Below are positions 23,990 to 35,659 of a stretch of 64,000 nucleotides of DNA, piece by piece (position 1 is the stretch's first letter; the number at the start of each line of letters is the position of its first letter). The stretch comes from Triplophysa rosa (Eukaryota; Chordata; Actinopteri; Cypriniformes; Nemacheilidae). The stretch spans positions 7,279,485 through 7,343,484 of the forward strand of contig NC_079893.1 of assembly GCF_024868665.1 (NCBI RefSeq). Direction: 5' to 3'. A model generated the notes under the pieces. That model was not told where the DNA came from and did no database searches. It saw only the letters and a list, made by a program, of their open reading frames with translations. Made by a program: the position numbers and the translations under genes.

Positions 23990-23997
23990 AACCTTTA
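23953..23997. repeat. (CT)n microsatellite
   Basis: An uninterrupted CT dinucleotide run of about 45 bp. Confidence 0.95.
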
Positions 23998-24079
23998 AAG
24001 ATGACAAACCCCATCATCTTCACCCCCGGAAGCTTTGACAACTGAAGGTGCAGCTGCTCAGCTGGTCCTGGGAATGAAA

Positions 24080-24100
24080 AACACGCACACGCAAACACAC

Positions 24101-24139
<39 letters not shown>
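24080..24139. repeat. (CA)n microsatellite
   Basis: A CA run interrupted by a few CG and AA steps, pure over the last 35 bp or so. Confidence 0.95.
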
Positions 24140-24143
<4 letters not shown>

Positions 24144-25192
24144 ATTTAGCTATCTAAAGTGAACACACAGACTTTTGATTAAGATGAATACAGACTATTC
24201 CTAACCCAACCACTAAACTCCTCCCCCCAAGAAAAAGTTTTGTCTAAAAAGAATCATTCTCTTTATTTTTGAATAATAGAGGATGTCACAAAACGTCCCC
24301 AAAGGGAAGTTTTGACAGATTTAGCTCACTTCTGAGGACATTTTTGTACTCAAACTACACTATGTATGTACACAAACACACTCACAAACATGTGCACATA
24401 CAGGGCTGGGAAAGGAAACGCACCACTGGCAAGACATGGACTTCTAACACAATGGACCCTCAGTCTCACATTTGATCAGAGAAATATAGCAACAGCTGGC
24501 AATCTCAAACTCAAGCCTAACACACACAAACACTCATACAAAGAATCCAGCATTTGTTCCTTTCTAAAAAAAAACTCAAGGCTTTTGTTAAAGACTGGAT
24601 TTAAAGAGGTTTTGTAGCAGTGATGGGATTAAGCGTTTTTATGCAACCGGCAGCAGCATCAAGCTTTTAAGGAGCTTTTAGAGAAAATGAGTTTCAATTT
24701 TTCAATGAGATGTGACTGACCGTGTGTAATTAGCCAAAAGCCAGAAGCTCCATCACTAGTGTAATCACGCATGAAATGAGACGGCGAGAGAGAGAGAGAG
24801 CGAGAGAGAGGTCATTTAGTAAAAGAACATTTAGTTGCATTACAACAACAGTGCTTTGTTTAGAGTGATACTTGTTAATGTGTACATCTCTACATTTCAC
24901 ATCAGCGAAAAATCCCAGCATATGGAAATAACATATTCTTGTCATTAATCTCCATCGGATCCGCTCTATGTCTGAGTGATTTTACCACAGTTAAGGGGTG
25001 TTCTCAAGGACAATGCATAACAGAGATGACCCTTAATTGCAGTAAAAACACTGTAATGGACGGCCTTGAGTCACTCGTTGCTTTTACAAAACTATCACAT
25101 CAGCATGATAAAAGAACCAATATGTTTAATAAATGATTATATTATTCAAAATAATAGGTAATGTACAGTGGCTAACTTGATAGCTTGGTGCA
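24140..25192. other. Single-copy tract
   Basis: No supported gene. A (GA)n patch lies at about 24786-24811. 24940-25100 is repeat-free and could be regulatory. Confidence 0.35.
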
Positions 25193-25512
25193 TTAAAGGG
25201 ACAGTTCACCCAAAAAATGAAAATTCTGTCATCATTTACTCACCCTCGAGTTGTTCTAAATCGATGTAGTTTTTGTTCCGATGAACACAGAGAAAGATAT
25301 TTAAAAGAAGGCTTGTACTTGGCCACCATTGACTACCATAGTAGGAAAAATTACAACGGTAGTCAAAAGTGCCCCGAAACTGTTTTCTTTCTTACGTTCT
25401 TCAAAATATCTTCTTCTGTGTTTATCAGAACAAAGACATTTATACAGATTTTGAACTCGGGGGTGATTAAATGAAGACAGATTTTTCATTTTTCGGTGAA
25501 CTGTTCCTTTAA
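25193..25512. mobile_element. TTAA-type fold-back MITE, subfamily A
   Basis: TTAAAGGGACAGTTCACCC on the left and GGTGAACTGTTCCTTTAA on the right, with the centre GACTACCATAGTAGGAAAAA. Both ends carry TTAA. The arms pair over most of their length. Open frames across it are repeat-derived. Confidence 0.9.
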
Positions 25513-27158
25513 ATAAAGTTCTAAACGTAGGTTCAGGAGGAGTCAGATATTCTGTCCTTTCAATCTTTTGCAAGTACCGCCTACTTTCCCTTAAGAGGGA
25601 AATTCTTCTGACATCCTCCACCCAAACAGCTTATTATTATTTGTTAAAAATGGATGACGAGTGACGTCATGAATATTTCATTTATTACAACGGTTCAAGT
25701 TTCTTCCAGTCAGAATTGTGAGGTATTTGTTAAGTAAACAGGAATACATAAACTTTGTTTAATGTACAGCAAGTGACAGTGTTAAAAATAACGTTTTGCT
25801 ATTAGTCCAAAACGAATAGAAAGTGCAAAATGTGTTACTTTACGAGAATACTTAGTATGATAGAGTTAGGTTGAAGAAAACCTTACTTTTACAATCTTAA
25901 TATGTAGTTACGCATTCAGATATGTGTGTCCAGTATCTTCCAACCTAGTTTCAACCTTTGCCTCGGGGCAACAGACTCTGATTAAAGAAAAACAAGACAT
26001 ATTTAAACATGAACACAACTTGAGATTGAAAAACACTGTGAAATACAATTTAAGACAAAACAAAAGAGATTTACAAAGCGACAGAGAGTTCTGAAGAATC
26101 AATAAAAGAAGAAATGCTTCCCATGAACTTTTCGTCCCAAGTGACACTCCACAGATCAGCCCCTGATCCTCTCTATTTATAAATAGCTTTGCTCTAAACA
26201 ACATGTAATAGTACATTCTCTCTTTCACAGACCAAAGGCCAATACAATTTTCCAAGTTATGTGTATTTATGGTTTGCAGCCCATTTGGGATACAATAAAC
26301 CATGAATGCTAATGTCTCATATAAGTCATAGTGTGAGATGAGTAGAAAGCAGTACTTTTTTGGATAGCATTCCTTGAAGTCCTCTCTATTAACTCTCAGT
26401 TTCCCTAAAATTCCCTAAAAAGAGATTATAAGAAATAAACAGTATGGTCTGTCTGCAAAGTCATCTCTAACTTTTCTTTATGCTAGAGAGATCATGCAAA
26501 ATTGTAGTAAGTTTACAGCAATGTATCTAAAGGATTCCTATAAGAACTCATGATTCAGAATCATTATTTCAAACCAACCCTAAAGAATCCTATGGGATGA
26601 AATTAAAACCCTCTTGAATCAAATACGATTCTACTGGCTAAACTCAAAGTCATATTTTCTTCCAGAATTTCTGTTTATCAATCCAGCAGAGTCGTTTGAA
26701 TCCTGCAGGATTACTATTTGATCCCATTGTGATTCTTCAGTAGGTTCCAATATAAATCCTGTGCACACTGTCCATTATATTGTATTTTCTTTACAATGGA
26801 CAGCACTGTGCAAGCTCCTAAATGCAGTCCTGTACTAGAGAAACACAGACGTGGAGTGTGTGTATATGAACAGGATTTTCTGGTAAAGGTGAGATTAGGT
26901 TGATCTCTGAAGAGATTACGAATCAGCTTTTGTCCAATTATCTAATTTAGCTTTGATTTTATCACGTCAAGTGCTCGAGAATGTGTGTGTCTTTCATGCA
27001 ACTATCATGTGCTATGGGAAATATCATATTGATCTAACCCACATCTAATGTCATAATTACGAGTACTCTGAGTACTCTTTGTGATATCTTGGAGGTTTAT
27101 TCTATCATACTTCTAGCGAAAATCTTTCATTTAATGAAATATTTTTATATATATATAT
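25513..27158. other. Single-copy AT-rich tract
   Basis: A 131-codon minus-strand frame (25908-26303) has no domain I recognise and lies in AT-rich DNA. I do not call a gene. Confidence 0.4.
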
Positions 27159-27366
27159 TACAATGTAAAATAAAAAATACTTTTTCCTGTAAAATTTTAG
27201 GATATAAGGATATATATGACATTGTTTTGCCCAGTTTTCTTGTAAATTTGTTGTCTTTTTCTGTAATTGTACAGTTTTCGACTGTATTTCAGAAAATACA
27301 TAATCCGTGGAAAATCCAAACAATTCAGAAAAATTCTGTAAAATTACAGTTTATATTTACAGTGTA
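27159..27366. mobile_element. Miniature element with TACActGTAAA termini
   Basis: The left end reads TACAATGTAAAATAAAAAAT. The inverse complement of the right end is TACACTGTAAATATAAACTG. Interior motifs (TGTAAAATTACAG) resemble the TTTTACAG-rich repeats at 9948 and 12490. Confidence 0.5.
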
Positions 27367-27593
27367 TGAAAGTAAATGATTATGTGCATCTCACAATACT
27401 GTAAGATTGCCCACAACTTCTCTTATTGAAAATTTCTTTGTATGGTTTTTGACGCGTTTCCTCCATCTGTTTGAATGTTTTTGCGTTTATGATTGTATGA
27501 TGACAACTACAAGAATTAAAACTTGAAAGTAAGGCCTGAGGCATTGGTTTGAACCAGGCCACAAGGGTATGGAGCCTGAGGAACCCATCTGTC
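27367..27593. other. Single-copy tract
   Basis: Nothing recognisable. A 137-codon minus-strand frame crossing it is mostly translation of the adjacent CA repeat. Confidence 0.4.
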
Positions 27594-27690
27594 GTACACA
27601 CACACACATGCACACGCACGCACGCACACGCACACACACGCACACACACACACACGCACACACGCACACGCACACACACACACACACACA
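27594..27690. repeat. (CA)n microsatellite with CG interruptions
   Basis: Almost 100 bp of CA with CACGCACG interruptions. Its translation gives His-Thr or Cys-Val repeats that should not be taken as protein. Confidence 0.95.
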
Positions 27691-28735
27691 AAAAGAGTGC
27701 TTGGCCGGAAGCATTACTCCATACAATGTCTTTATTTTGCCACAACCAACCTAATATGTTCTCCAAACTGGGTGCTAACTGCAGTATTAGCATAGTATCA
27801 GTTAGCAGTCAAAATGTATTTACTGTGAGTGATTTTAAGACATTTTTCTGATTCCCAAAATTCATCCCTGGGATATAAAGTATGCGTTACATTTATGAGT
27901 TGTGCAAACACATTGTTGCCATTGTTGCACATATTTACATCTTCCCAACAAAAATAATTCAGTGCGATATTAAATGCAAAAACAAGCTTTTTGAAGAAAC
28001 ATAATGGTCGAAATTTCGAAATGCTTGAAAGTGCCATGACATGACAGCGTATTTGAAAGGGACATAGCCTAAATAAAAGCTAACAATTTTGCCAAAGATT
28101 ATTACAGTAAAATGCATCTCATTAAATGGTAAGCATGCTCATCTCCAGTATTTAATAATAAAACGCATATATATTATTAAGCTTATTCCACATATAAAGG
28201 AACATTCAAATAGCTGCTTAGCATGAGGATTTTTAAGACCGGGGCAGCCAAAAAGTTTGAATTTTGATGAGGTGAACGGCGACCTCCTTCAGCACATCCA
28301 CAAAGTAAAAGGAACGACCTTTTTCAATGCAATCCTAATAAATTGTCAGAGTCAAAGAAAGGTTCAGCCTTCAAGCAGGCTATATCTTAAAGGGTCATTT
28401 AACCCATTACAACAAGCGTCTTTGAGGGCAACCTCATCGCATGGGAAATGACTGGACAATACACTGAATTTGTCAGTGTATACCTCAATAGAGAAACTTC
28501 TTTGATGGAGTAAAACCAGCTGCAATGTTGGGTGCACCTCACGTTTAGTATTCTGTATTTTTGTATTATGGCTCACTAAATGTAACAGTAAGTGGCAAAG
28601 TGCAGTAAAACGTGTATTTAGAAGATACCAATATCAAGCCAGAAACTAACTTTAGGTTAAGTTAAAAAGAAAAATATAAATGACTAAAGAAATAGGAAAT
28701 CCCTATAAAGAAATGGGGATAAAAAGTAATTAAAG
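27691..28735. other. Single-copy tract
   Basis: No gene or repeat recognised. Confidence 0.4.
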
Positions 28736-28800
28736 TTATAGATGGCTTCATTGGATGCACACGCCTGGCACGCACTGGTTAACTTCCTTGTTTGGTTATA
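28736..28800. mobile_element. Terminal fragment of the TATAGACGGCTTCA element
   Basis: TATAGATGGCTTCATTGGAT, then CACGCCTGGC and GGTTAACTT, follows the left end of the element at 35306 (TATATAGACAGTTTCATCGG, GCGCCTGGC, AGTTAACTT). Confidence 0.5.
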
Positions 28801-28944
28801 ATAACGTTTATTTTATATTTAATTTTTTTAATTTATATCAAAAATTTATTTTTATGATTTTCATGGTTATTGTATAATAACATTGGTTCATAAAAGAATG
28901 CATTCAAGTTTATTTCTATGTTCATATTCATATACAGTAATGGA

Positions 28945-29215
28945 ATAAATTCAAGTTTATTTCTATAGACCACTTTGCAAGAAACTTGCAATATAACTAA
29001 ATCTTAAAAGTTTGTTTCCAATTTTTATTTGTTTATAAATGTTCTGATGGTTGTATTTTGTTCAAACGTTTGTGTAGTGTTCAAAAACTGAAACAGGAAG
29101 TTCTTCTGGACTGGATCAACGTTTCTTTTTCAAGGTGGTCTGTAGCGCTCTTCACAATTTTCTATTGTTGCAAAGCAGCTGTACAGAGAACATATTGTGG
29201 AACAGCTCTATTCAT
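28945..29215. repeat. TATAGCGCTTTTCACAA-type repeat interrupted by a MITE
   Basis: AAATTCAAGTTTATTTCTAT before 28967 and AGCGCTCTTCACAATTTTCT after 29143 join across an inserted element. The joined order matches the related copy at 35385 (TTTATATAGCGCTTTTCACA), including CAAAGCAGCT. A second copy of ATTCAAGTTTATTTCTAT lies 45 bp upstream (28904). Confidence 0.65.
28968..29142. mobile_element. TA-type GACCAC MITE inserted in an older repeat
   Basis: The left end GACCACTTTGCAAG and the right end TTCAAGGTGGTC are inverted copies. TA is present at 28966-28967 and at 29143-29144. Removing the element and one TA restores the older repeat exactly as expected from its relative at 35385, which supports TA as the target duplication. 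Interior AAACTGAAACAGGAAGTTCT matches the other family copies. Confidence 0.8.
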
Positions 29216-29567
29216 TTTCAGAGGCCATCCTGGGATTGCCTTTCTGTGCTTTAGAGTATGCGATGTTGAGGTATGAGGTATTTGGCAAAAGATTTCTGCT
29301 GCTTACTGTTTGTAACAGCTTGTGCATCAGAAGCATGTTCATGATGCCCAAAACTGCTGCCAAGATAAGCAGCTCACTATGTTTTGGAACAGAGCTATTC
29401 AATACTAAGTTGGACCGTACAATTACATCAAGTGCCAAGATAAAATCAGTACATAAACATATAATAGCTATAACACTACTGCAAAACTGATAGAATAGTA
29501 ATATAAATCAAAATGACAAAAACACTCCCAATCAGTCCAAATTAATATAATGCTGAATATTACACAA
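29216..29567. other. Single-copy tract
   Basis: No gene. AAGCAGCTCACTATGTTTTG with a GAACAGAGCTATTCA-like block echoes the preceding repeat, so this may be its decayed continuation. Confidence 0.35.
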
Positions 29568-29899
29568 TTAAAGGGATAGTTCACTCCCCCCCCCAAAAAA
29601 AATTCTGTCATCATTTACTCACCCTACTCTCATTCCTGTATCACTTTCTTTCAACAGAGCACAAAAGAAAATATTTTGTAGAATGTTGGTAACCAAACAA
29701 CAGCACCTATTCACTTCCACTGTATAGAAACAAAACCAATGCAAGTCAATGGGTGCCTGCATTGTCCAGTTTTACCAACATTCTTCAAAATATCTTCTTT
29801 TGTGTTCTGCAGAAGAAAGAAAGTCATATAGGTTTGAAATGACAAGAGTGTGAATAAATGATGACAGAAATTTCATTTTGGGGTGAACTATCCCTTCAA
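29568..29899. mobile_element. TTAA-type fold-back MITE, subfamily B
   Basis: TTAAAGGGATAGTTCACTCC on the left and GGGTGAACTATCCCTTCAA on the right, with the centre ACAAAACCAATGCAAGTCAA. A C9 run (29585-29594 region) interrupts the left arm. Near full length. Confidence 0.9.
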
Positions 29900-30640
29900 T
29901 GCACAAATAAATCTACAGTACACTGCGTGATGCAACAAACATGACTTTGTTGAGATCTGACCTGAATTTTTCCTGCAATATGCTCAACTAACTGCAGGGT
30001 CACGGGATGAAAGAGCAGCGTTTTAACTGATCTCAGTGTGTAGGTGAAAATCCAAAATCACTTCCAACTTTACGTAAGACCATAAGGAACTACAAAGCAG
30101 GCCGGCTTTAGGAGATCTGATGCCACAAAGGGCGAGATGAGCCTGTGCTTTTTCAAGAAAGCTGATGCTGTTATGGCGTAATCCTACCGAAGGAGCAAAA
30201 TCTCTTCTCTTGCTCTCTCTCCATACTTGCTGTTTCCACGAGTTGCATCAGACTTTCATTATTCCGAGCGCGGGCGCGCCTGTACAGATACAATACCTGA
30301 TCCGAGGGCTGCCCTTACATTTATACATCACAATAAGACTTTCTCCCCTCTTTCATTTTGCGGCACGCACCCCGCAGAGGCGGCTCATTAACTAACACTT
30401 TCATCTCGCGCAACTGCCGCACTACAAAGGAGAGATGGGCGAAAGTGACAGGAAAGGTTGAGAGCAAAATGTCAGCCGTTTCTGACGGACGAAATGTTGT
30501 GCAATTGATTCACGTGTCATTCGGGGCGTTTAAAGGATACGTGTTTCTGTCTGTGCGGTGTTTTCACGAAGGTGGAGAAGCCAGAGGAAGAATGTACTGT
30601 ATATTCAGAACGTGTAGTAACCTTTAAATGCCGTTTAAGT
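29900..30640. other. Single-copy tract
   Basis: 30260-30500 is CpG-richer (GAGCGCGGGCGCGCC) with no coding frame that I can support. Confidence 0.35.
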
Positions 30641-30929
30641 TTTAAAGGAACAGTTCACCCAAAAATGAAAATTCTGTCATCATTTACTCACCCTGAAGGT
30701 GTTCCAACGCTTTATAAATCTTTTTGTTCGGTTGAACACAAGAGAAGATATTTTGAAGAACGAGGGAAATCAATCCGTTTTGGGGCACCATTGACTACCA
30801 TAGTAGTTTTTCTTCCAACTATGGTAGTGCCCCAGAACTGTTTCATTACATTCTACCAAATACATTTCTTTGAGTTAAGCGCAACAAGAAAACTTATATA
30901 GGTTATTTTTGGGTGAATTATTCCTTTAA
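30641..30929. mobile_element. TTAA-type fold-back MITE, subfamily A
   Basis: TTTAAAGGAACAGTTCACCC to GGGTGAATTATTCCTTTAA. The centre ACTACCATAGTAGTTTTTCT pairs with CAACTATGGTAGT. TTAA on both sides. Confidence 0.9.
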
Positions 30930-31156
30930 CGTTGTAATGACTATTCCATTCTTGCAGCACAACGGGTGTTATTTTAATCACATCACCATTTTCCATGTGG
31001 CCAGAACAGGCCACAGTATTTACTACTGTACCTTTAAGAGTTTAATATCTACACATTTTCTCTCATAATTGGCAAGGTCCACAGAGGTGCATACGTCATA
31101 CTGCTGCTCATCAGCGAATGTTGCACAATATCTAAAGGCACTTTTCATAAACAATA
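30930..31156. other. Single-copy tract
   Basis: Nothing recognised. Confidence 0.4.
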
Positions 31157-31452
31157 TTTAAAGGACCAGTCAGTAAAATCTAGCGCCATCTAGCGCTGAG
31201 GTTGTGAATTGCAACCAACGGCTCACCCCACCCCTCCCCTTCGAAGCACTACAGTGGCTGACACAACATGGCGAATTCCATGTAAGGAGACCCATGGTGT
31301 ATGTAGATAAAAATAGCTCATTCTAAGGTAATAAAAACATAACGCTTCATTATGTAAGCTCTTTATTCATCTCTGAAGACATAGTTATGTATATTATATT
31401 GCATTGCATTCCTGTCGATAGATCCTCCAAAAAATGACACACTGGACCTTTG
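31157..31452 (-). mobile_element. Miniature element with TTTAAAGGnCCAGT termini
   Basis: The left end TTTAAAGGACCAGTCAGTAA and the inverse complement of the right end, TCAAAGGTCCAGTGTGTCAT, are imperfect copies. Interior blocks TAGCGCCATCTAGCG, GCAACCAACGGCTCACC and TACCTTAGAATGAGCT (complement strand) recur in opposite orientation at 41585-41915. Confidence 0.7.
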
Positions 31453-31796
31453 AGCACATATATTTTATTTTATTTTAGGAAACCTAAACCTGTGTCCAAC
31501 AGGTCTTACATCACTGAACCCATGCACTACCTCCTGCGCCGCAATTCTGACCCACTTTTATTTAATTTGGTTGGTGAACATTAGAGTTTGTCTACATATA
31601 GCTCGCTCACCTCAAAAAGGCTTTGAAAATCCTCTTTTTCATGCTCACATCTAAATATAGTGTAGTTGTCGCTTTTCTTATTAGAGCTTAATCCCATTTT
31701 GTATTGGTTATAATACTCAGTTCGGTAATTCACAAGAGTGATAGCATGTTCTATAAAAATATAAAGTATACAACCAAACTGAACAATAAGTTAATG
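31453..31796. other. Single-copy AT-rich tract
   Basis: Nothing recognised. Confidence 0.4.
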
Positions 31797-32076
31797 TTAA
31801 AGGGATAGTTCATCCAACAATGAAAATGATGTCATAATTTACTCAGTGTTAATTTACCCTCATGACATTTCAAATGGTACCCATGCACTTCTAATGTATG
31901 GACACAAAACCAATGCAAGTCAATGGGTACCGCCATTGTTCGGTTACCAACGTTCTTTAAAATATATCATAGTGTGTTCTGTAGAAGAAAGAAAGCCACA
32001 CAGGTTTGAAATGACAAGAGAGTGAGTTAATAATGACAGAATTTCCATTTCGTTTTTGGGAGAACTATCCTTTTAA
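31797..32076. mobile_element. TTAA-type fold-back MITE, subfamily B
   Basis: TTAAAGGGATAGTTCATCC to GGGAGAACTATCCTTTTAA, with the centre ACACAAAACCAATGCAAGTC. TTAA at both ends. Confidence 0.9.
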
Positions 32077-33691
32077 GACAAAATTTTTGATCTCCTTTTA
32101 TTAGGATCTCACAAAAATTCTCATGACAAAACTATTTGCATAAGCCGCCCATGTGTCCCTTTCAAAGCATATTTGTGTCATATTTGTATCCTCCTATACG
32201 TAGACTTCTCATATCCTACACGCAGGTTGAGTTTGAAGTGTTTGTTTGAATTGAAGTGTCATAAATTACCAATGTATTTCCTCTTGAATTCACATTCACA
32301 GACACTCGACTCATTCCGTGTGTGTGCAGCCTCATCCACCTGCTCCGACTGACCCTACCGAGTCAATAAACCCACTATATCATGTGCCTTTGTATTGCGA
32401 TGTTGAAAACCATAAAATCATCAGCAAAACAGGGAAGCCTACTAATAGTAGAGAGTCGGGGGGGTGGGATCGGCCTCTCCACAGTTCCACTTTGTGATGG
32501 TAATGCAGTTGGTACTCAACGCAGGGCTGCCTGTCTGAGTGATTTTATGGATGTTATAGTGTGTGTTGATATGAATAGAACGCGTCAAGAGCATATTCTA
32601 GTGAGGGTCTGAGTATGCGCGCGTGCGTGTGTGTGTGTGTGTATGGGCGTTTTGATAATGTTAAGAATGTTTAGTTGCCACTGTGTGTGTGTGTTAAGAG
32701 CTGTGTAGCAGGCGTACAGATGGATTTAACAGCCCGTTTATTGTGCGCGAGTGAAGCTAAAGAGATTAAACAGCACAAGGTGAATCTTAAGCTTTCATAG
32801 ACCACAACGCTGTGGAATATCACACGAAAATTGTAATGGTCCTCATCTGTTGCTGCTTTTCAAAACAAACCCGGCTTCCTTTAAACAGCTTCCATGTTGA
32901 AAATGGGTAACCTGCTGCCAAATATAGAAGGCTAAAGCACGCTCGCAGTTTTTTACTTACTGTCATACCGATATGTGCTGATCCCCTGGTGGAGGTTCAC
33001 CGTGGTAAAAAGCGAAAAGGAATTTGTTCGCGCCATTCAAAAGTGTCTAATGTTTATGTATGGGGACCCGCAGGTACGAGTGACCCGCTCTCGAGGGAAC
33101 GGGTGTGCGCGCCAGCGTGTTTGATGTGCGAGTCTCTATGGGATATGGGTACATTTTGTAAGAGTGTTTTGTCACAGTTTGTTTCCGAGCATAATTTTGC
33201 AAGCTGCATTCGGAATGGCATAGACACAGGGGACAAAAGAAAGATTTACGTTTTACCAAGACCAAAGAACAAAGAATTAATGCAACCTGTTTATTATTAT
33301 TATTTCCTCTGAGCATCAAATCTACGCCTGTCTGTTTGTGTCTCTTTTGTTTCTCCAGCACAGGCACGTCGGTTTGGGAGTTTTGTGATATTGAGGTGAA
33401 GTTCAGCTTTGATAAGTGCTGTGCTGTTTTTGAGAAGCGTTTAATTTGCTGTATTTGAGTAGAAACACAAACCGCATAATTAGAGCAAGGCTGTCAGAAC
33501 ACAGCCAAGCAATACAATATCAGGCAAAAAAGATTTTTCTAATAGGACAGAATATAGGTTTTGACAGGAGAATACAGGGAGGACTGAACGGACCGTGCAA
33601 AAGTTTAAACTTGGGTCGACGGAGTCGGAGTTGCGTAATTTGTCGAGAGCGCTGCCCACAAGGCTATAAGGTCCAAGAAAAAACATGAATG
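32077..33691. other. Single-copy tract
   Basis: No gene supported. A CG/TG alternating run lies at about 32616-32643. 33430-33660 is repeat-free and has enhancer-like AT motifs, but that is weak evidence. Confidence 0.35.
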
Positions 33692-33838
33692 TTAAAGGGA
33701 CAGTTGACCCCAAAATAAAAATTCTCACATTATTTACTACCTTCACGTCATTCAAAACTTGTATATGACACAAAAGAAGATATTTTGAGAAATGTCTCAG
33801 TGGTTTTGTGTCCATACAATGGAAGTCAATGGGGGTAT
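33692..33838 (+). mobile_element. Left half of a TTAA-type MITE, subfamily B
   Basis: TTAAAGGGACAGTTGACCCC, AGAAGATATTTTGAGAAATG and CATACAATGGAAGTCAATGG run in family order, then stop. The right arm is missing. Confidence 0.75.
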
Positions 33839-35050
33839 ACATTTAAATATTAACTTGTCAGACATGTCACAACCGGTGTCATTAGATGACACTGACATTA
33901 AAAACCCACTGCCACTTGCTGACATACCAGTGCTGCTGAATGTACACAAGAAGACAGAAGACACAGAAGAGTTTCACCAATAATATTATAATATTCTCTA
34001 TAATATTCTTTTGCCAACCTGAGGGTTTGTAAATAATACAAGAATTTTTTGGGGTAACCTTACCTTGAAATATTATAATGCAAGTCACACTATGCCTGCA
34101 TAAGCTGTGCAACATGAAAGGGGGCAAATCCTGTTTCAACCACAAATAGAAGGAAGAGTCAATTCTTTACTACAAAGAGACATTTTGTTTTCCTTCAAAG
34201 GGCACCTCCTTCCTGCTCTCGCTTTCTTTCTCTCAGGGAGGGAAGGTGAGGTGGAGATTTCCCAGCATGCATTATTCATCGTCTGTGACCGACACAAATT
34301 GAGAGCCGGCAACTGCTGAGGGCCTGCCAGTGAATGTGTGTGTGTGTGTGCGTGTGTGTGCGTGTGTGTGTGTGTCCCTGCCTCCAACCAAAACACAGCC
34401 TGCTGACATACACACACTCACAAACACACACTCAACAGCACGCTGACAAACAAGAGAATCCTTTTTGTCCACAATCCTAAATCAACCTATCGATTCCAGG
34501 AGAACACACAAGAGAGAAAGAAAGAGAGAGTCTGGGGAGATTCTTCCAAACCCACTTACACAAAAATGTTTGAATCAATGCATCTTGTTTACTTACTAAA
34601 AAGTATATGGTGTTAAAAATAAAAAGACATACTGTAATGGCGATTAATTAAAGTTTATGCTTAAGCAAAGTATTGATCTTCTTAGCTCAACTGGTTTTAC
34701 CTTGATTACATCCCACAATTAAAAACAAACTCATGTATTGAACACACACGCACGCGCGCACACCCCCACACACACTTGCATGTGGCTTACGAGGACTTTC
34801 TATAGACATAATGATTTTTATTCTTCACAAACTGACAGAAAACTTTTGGTTCACGCAGTCCTTGGTTTACAGGAAGCCCTGTAAACCACGTTTATGTTGT
34901 TATTATAACGCACACACACACCTACACACAGTCTCACAAACACACTCAATTGCTTACTTCCTACTTATACATATAAATACTGTACATACAAAAACTTGCT
35001 TATAAATAGTGCCACTGAATAATGTCCTCTCAGGTCCACCAAAATTCAAA
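33839..35050. other. Single-copy tract with a (GT)n array
   Basis: No gene. A GT/CG-interrupted microsatellite lies at 34335-34375, and short CA runs near 34745-34775 and 34910-34930. Confidence 0.4.
34335..34375. repeat. (GT)n microsatellite
   Basis: GT run with two GC interruptions. Confidence 0.9.
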
Positions 35051-35262
35051 ACACTCTTAAAAAGCAAAAAAAGGTGCAAAAAGTGATTTTTGGTTTAGTC
35101 AAATGTTCTTAAAAAGCGATTTCTATCATACTTTTAATAGGTTGTTCTGCACTACAAAGAACCTTCTGTGCAACAGAAAAAATCTGTGGATGTTAAAGGT
35201 TCTTTATGAACCATACAGGCGGACAAAGCACCTTTTAAGAACCTTTATTTATAAGAGAGTAC
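35051..35262. mobile_element. Palindromic AAAGAACCTT-type MITE
   Basis: The left end ACACTCTTAAAAAG and the right end TTTATTTATAAGAGAGT are inverted copies. The interior has GCACTACAAAGAACCTTCTG, GTTAAAGGTTCTTTATGAAC and TTTTAAGAACCTTTATTT, typical of a dispersed fish fold-back repeat. Confidence 0.7.
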
Positions 35263-35305
35263 AGTCACAGTTACAATAAAACCCTTTGTTAACAAACAAA
35301 CAAAC

Positions 35306-35659
35306 TATATAGACAGTTTCATCGGACACATGCGCCTGGCCTGAAGTTAACTTACAATTTTTTTTATTACTTTTATATTAATATTCAATTCAATTCCATT
35401 TTATTTATATAGCGCTTTTCACAATGTGCATTGTTCCAAAGCAGCTTTAATAAGAAAAACAGAAAAACACAGAAAAGGTCAAACACAGCACAGTGCATAT
35501 ACAGTGTAGTCATTTATTTTAATATGTTATTGTATATTAACTGTATTCATTTAAATTAAAACGACTCAATAGTTATTGATTCTTTGAGAAGGGCTCTCAG
35601 AAGTTAGCTTGGCCCACATGATGTTTGTTTATGTTGTTGAAGCTGAAGCCGTCTATATA
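35306..35659. mobile_element. TIR element with TATATAGACGGCTTCA ends
   Basis: The left end TATATAGACAGTTTCATC and the inverse complement of the right end, TATATAGACGGCTTCAGC, match with two differences. A TATAGCGCTTTTCACAA-type repeat (about 35385-35490) sits inside. A second left end is at 28736. Non-coding. Confidence 0.6.
35385..35490. repeat. TATAGCGCTTTTCACAA-type dispersed repeat
   Basis: CAATTCCATTTTATTTATAT then AGCGCTTTTCACAATGTGCA and CCAAAGCAGCTTTAATAAG, a common fish interspersed repeat. It is related to 28945-29215. Confidence 0.6.

Noticed and set aside
24969..24984. 16-bp match TGTCTGAGTGATTTTA, also at 32532-32547
   Set aside because: The flanks do not align. One chance 16-mer match is not surprising in a 64-kb self-comparison.
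25908..26303. 131-codon minus-strand open frame
   Set aside because: It lies in AT-rich DNA with no family resemblance. Frames of this length arise by chance in 64 kb.
27380..27793. 137-codon minus-strand open frame
   Set aside because: Its core is a Cys-Val repeat from translating the (CA)n microsatellite.
30572..30901. 109-codon open frame
   Set aside because: It is mostly a translated TTAA-type MITE. Similar peptides appear at every copy of the repeat.
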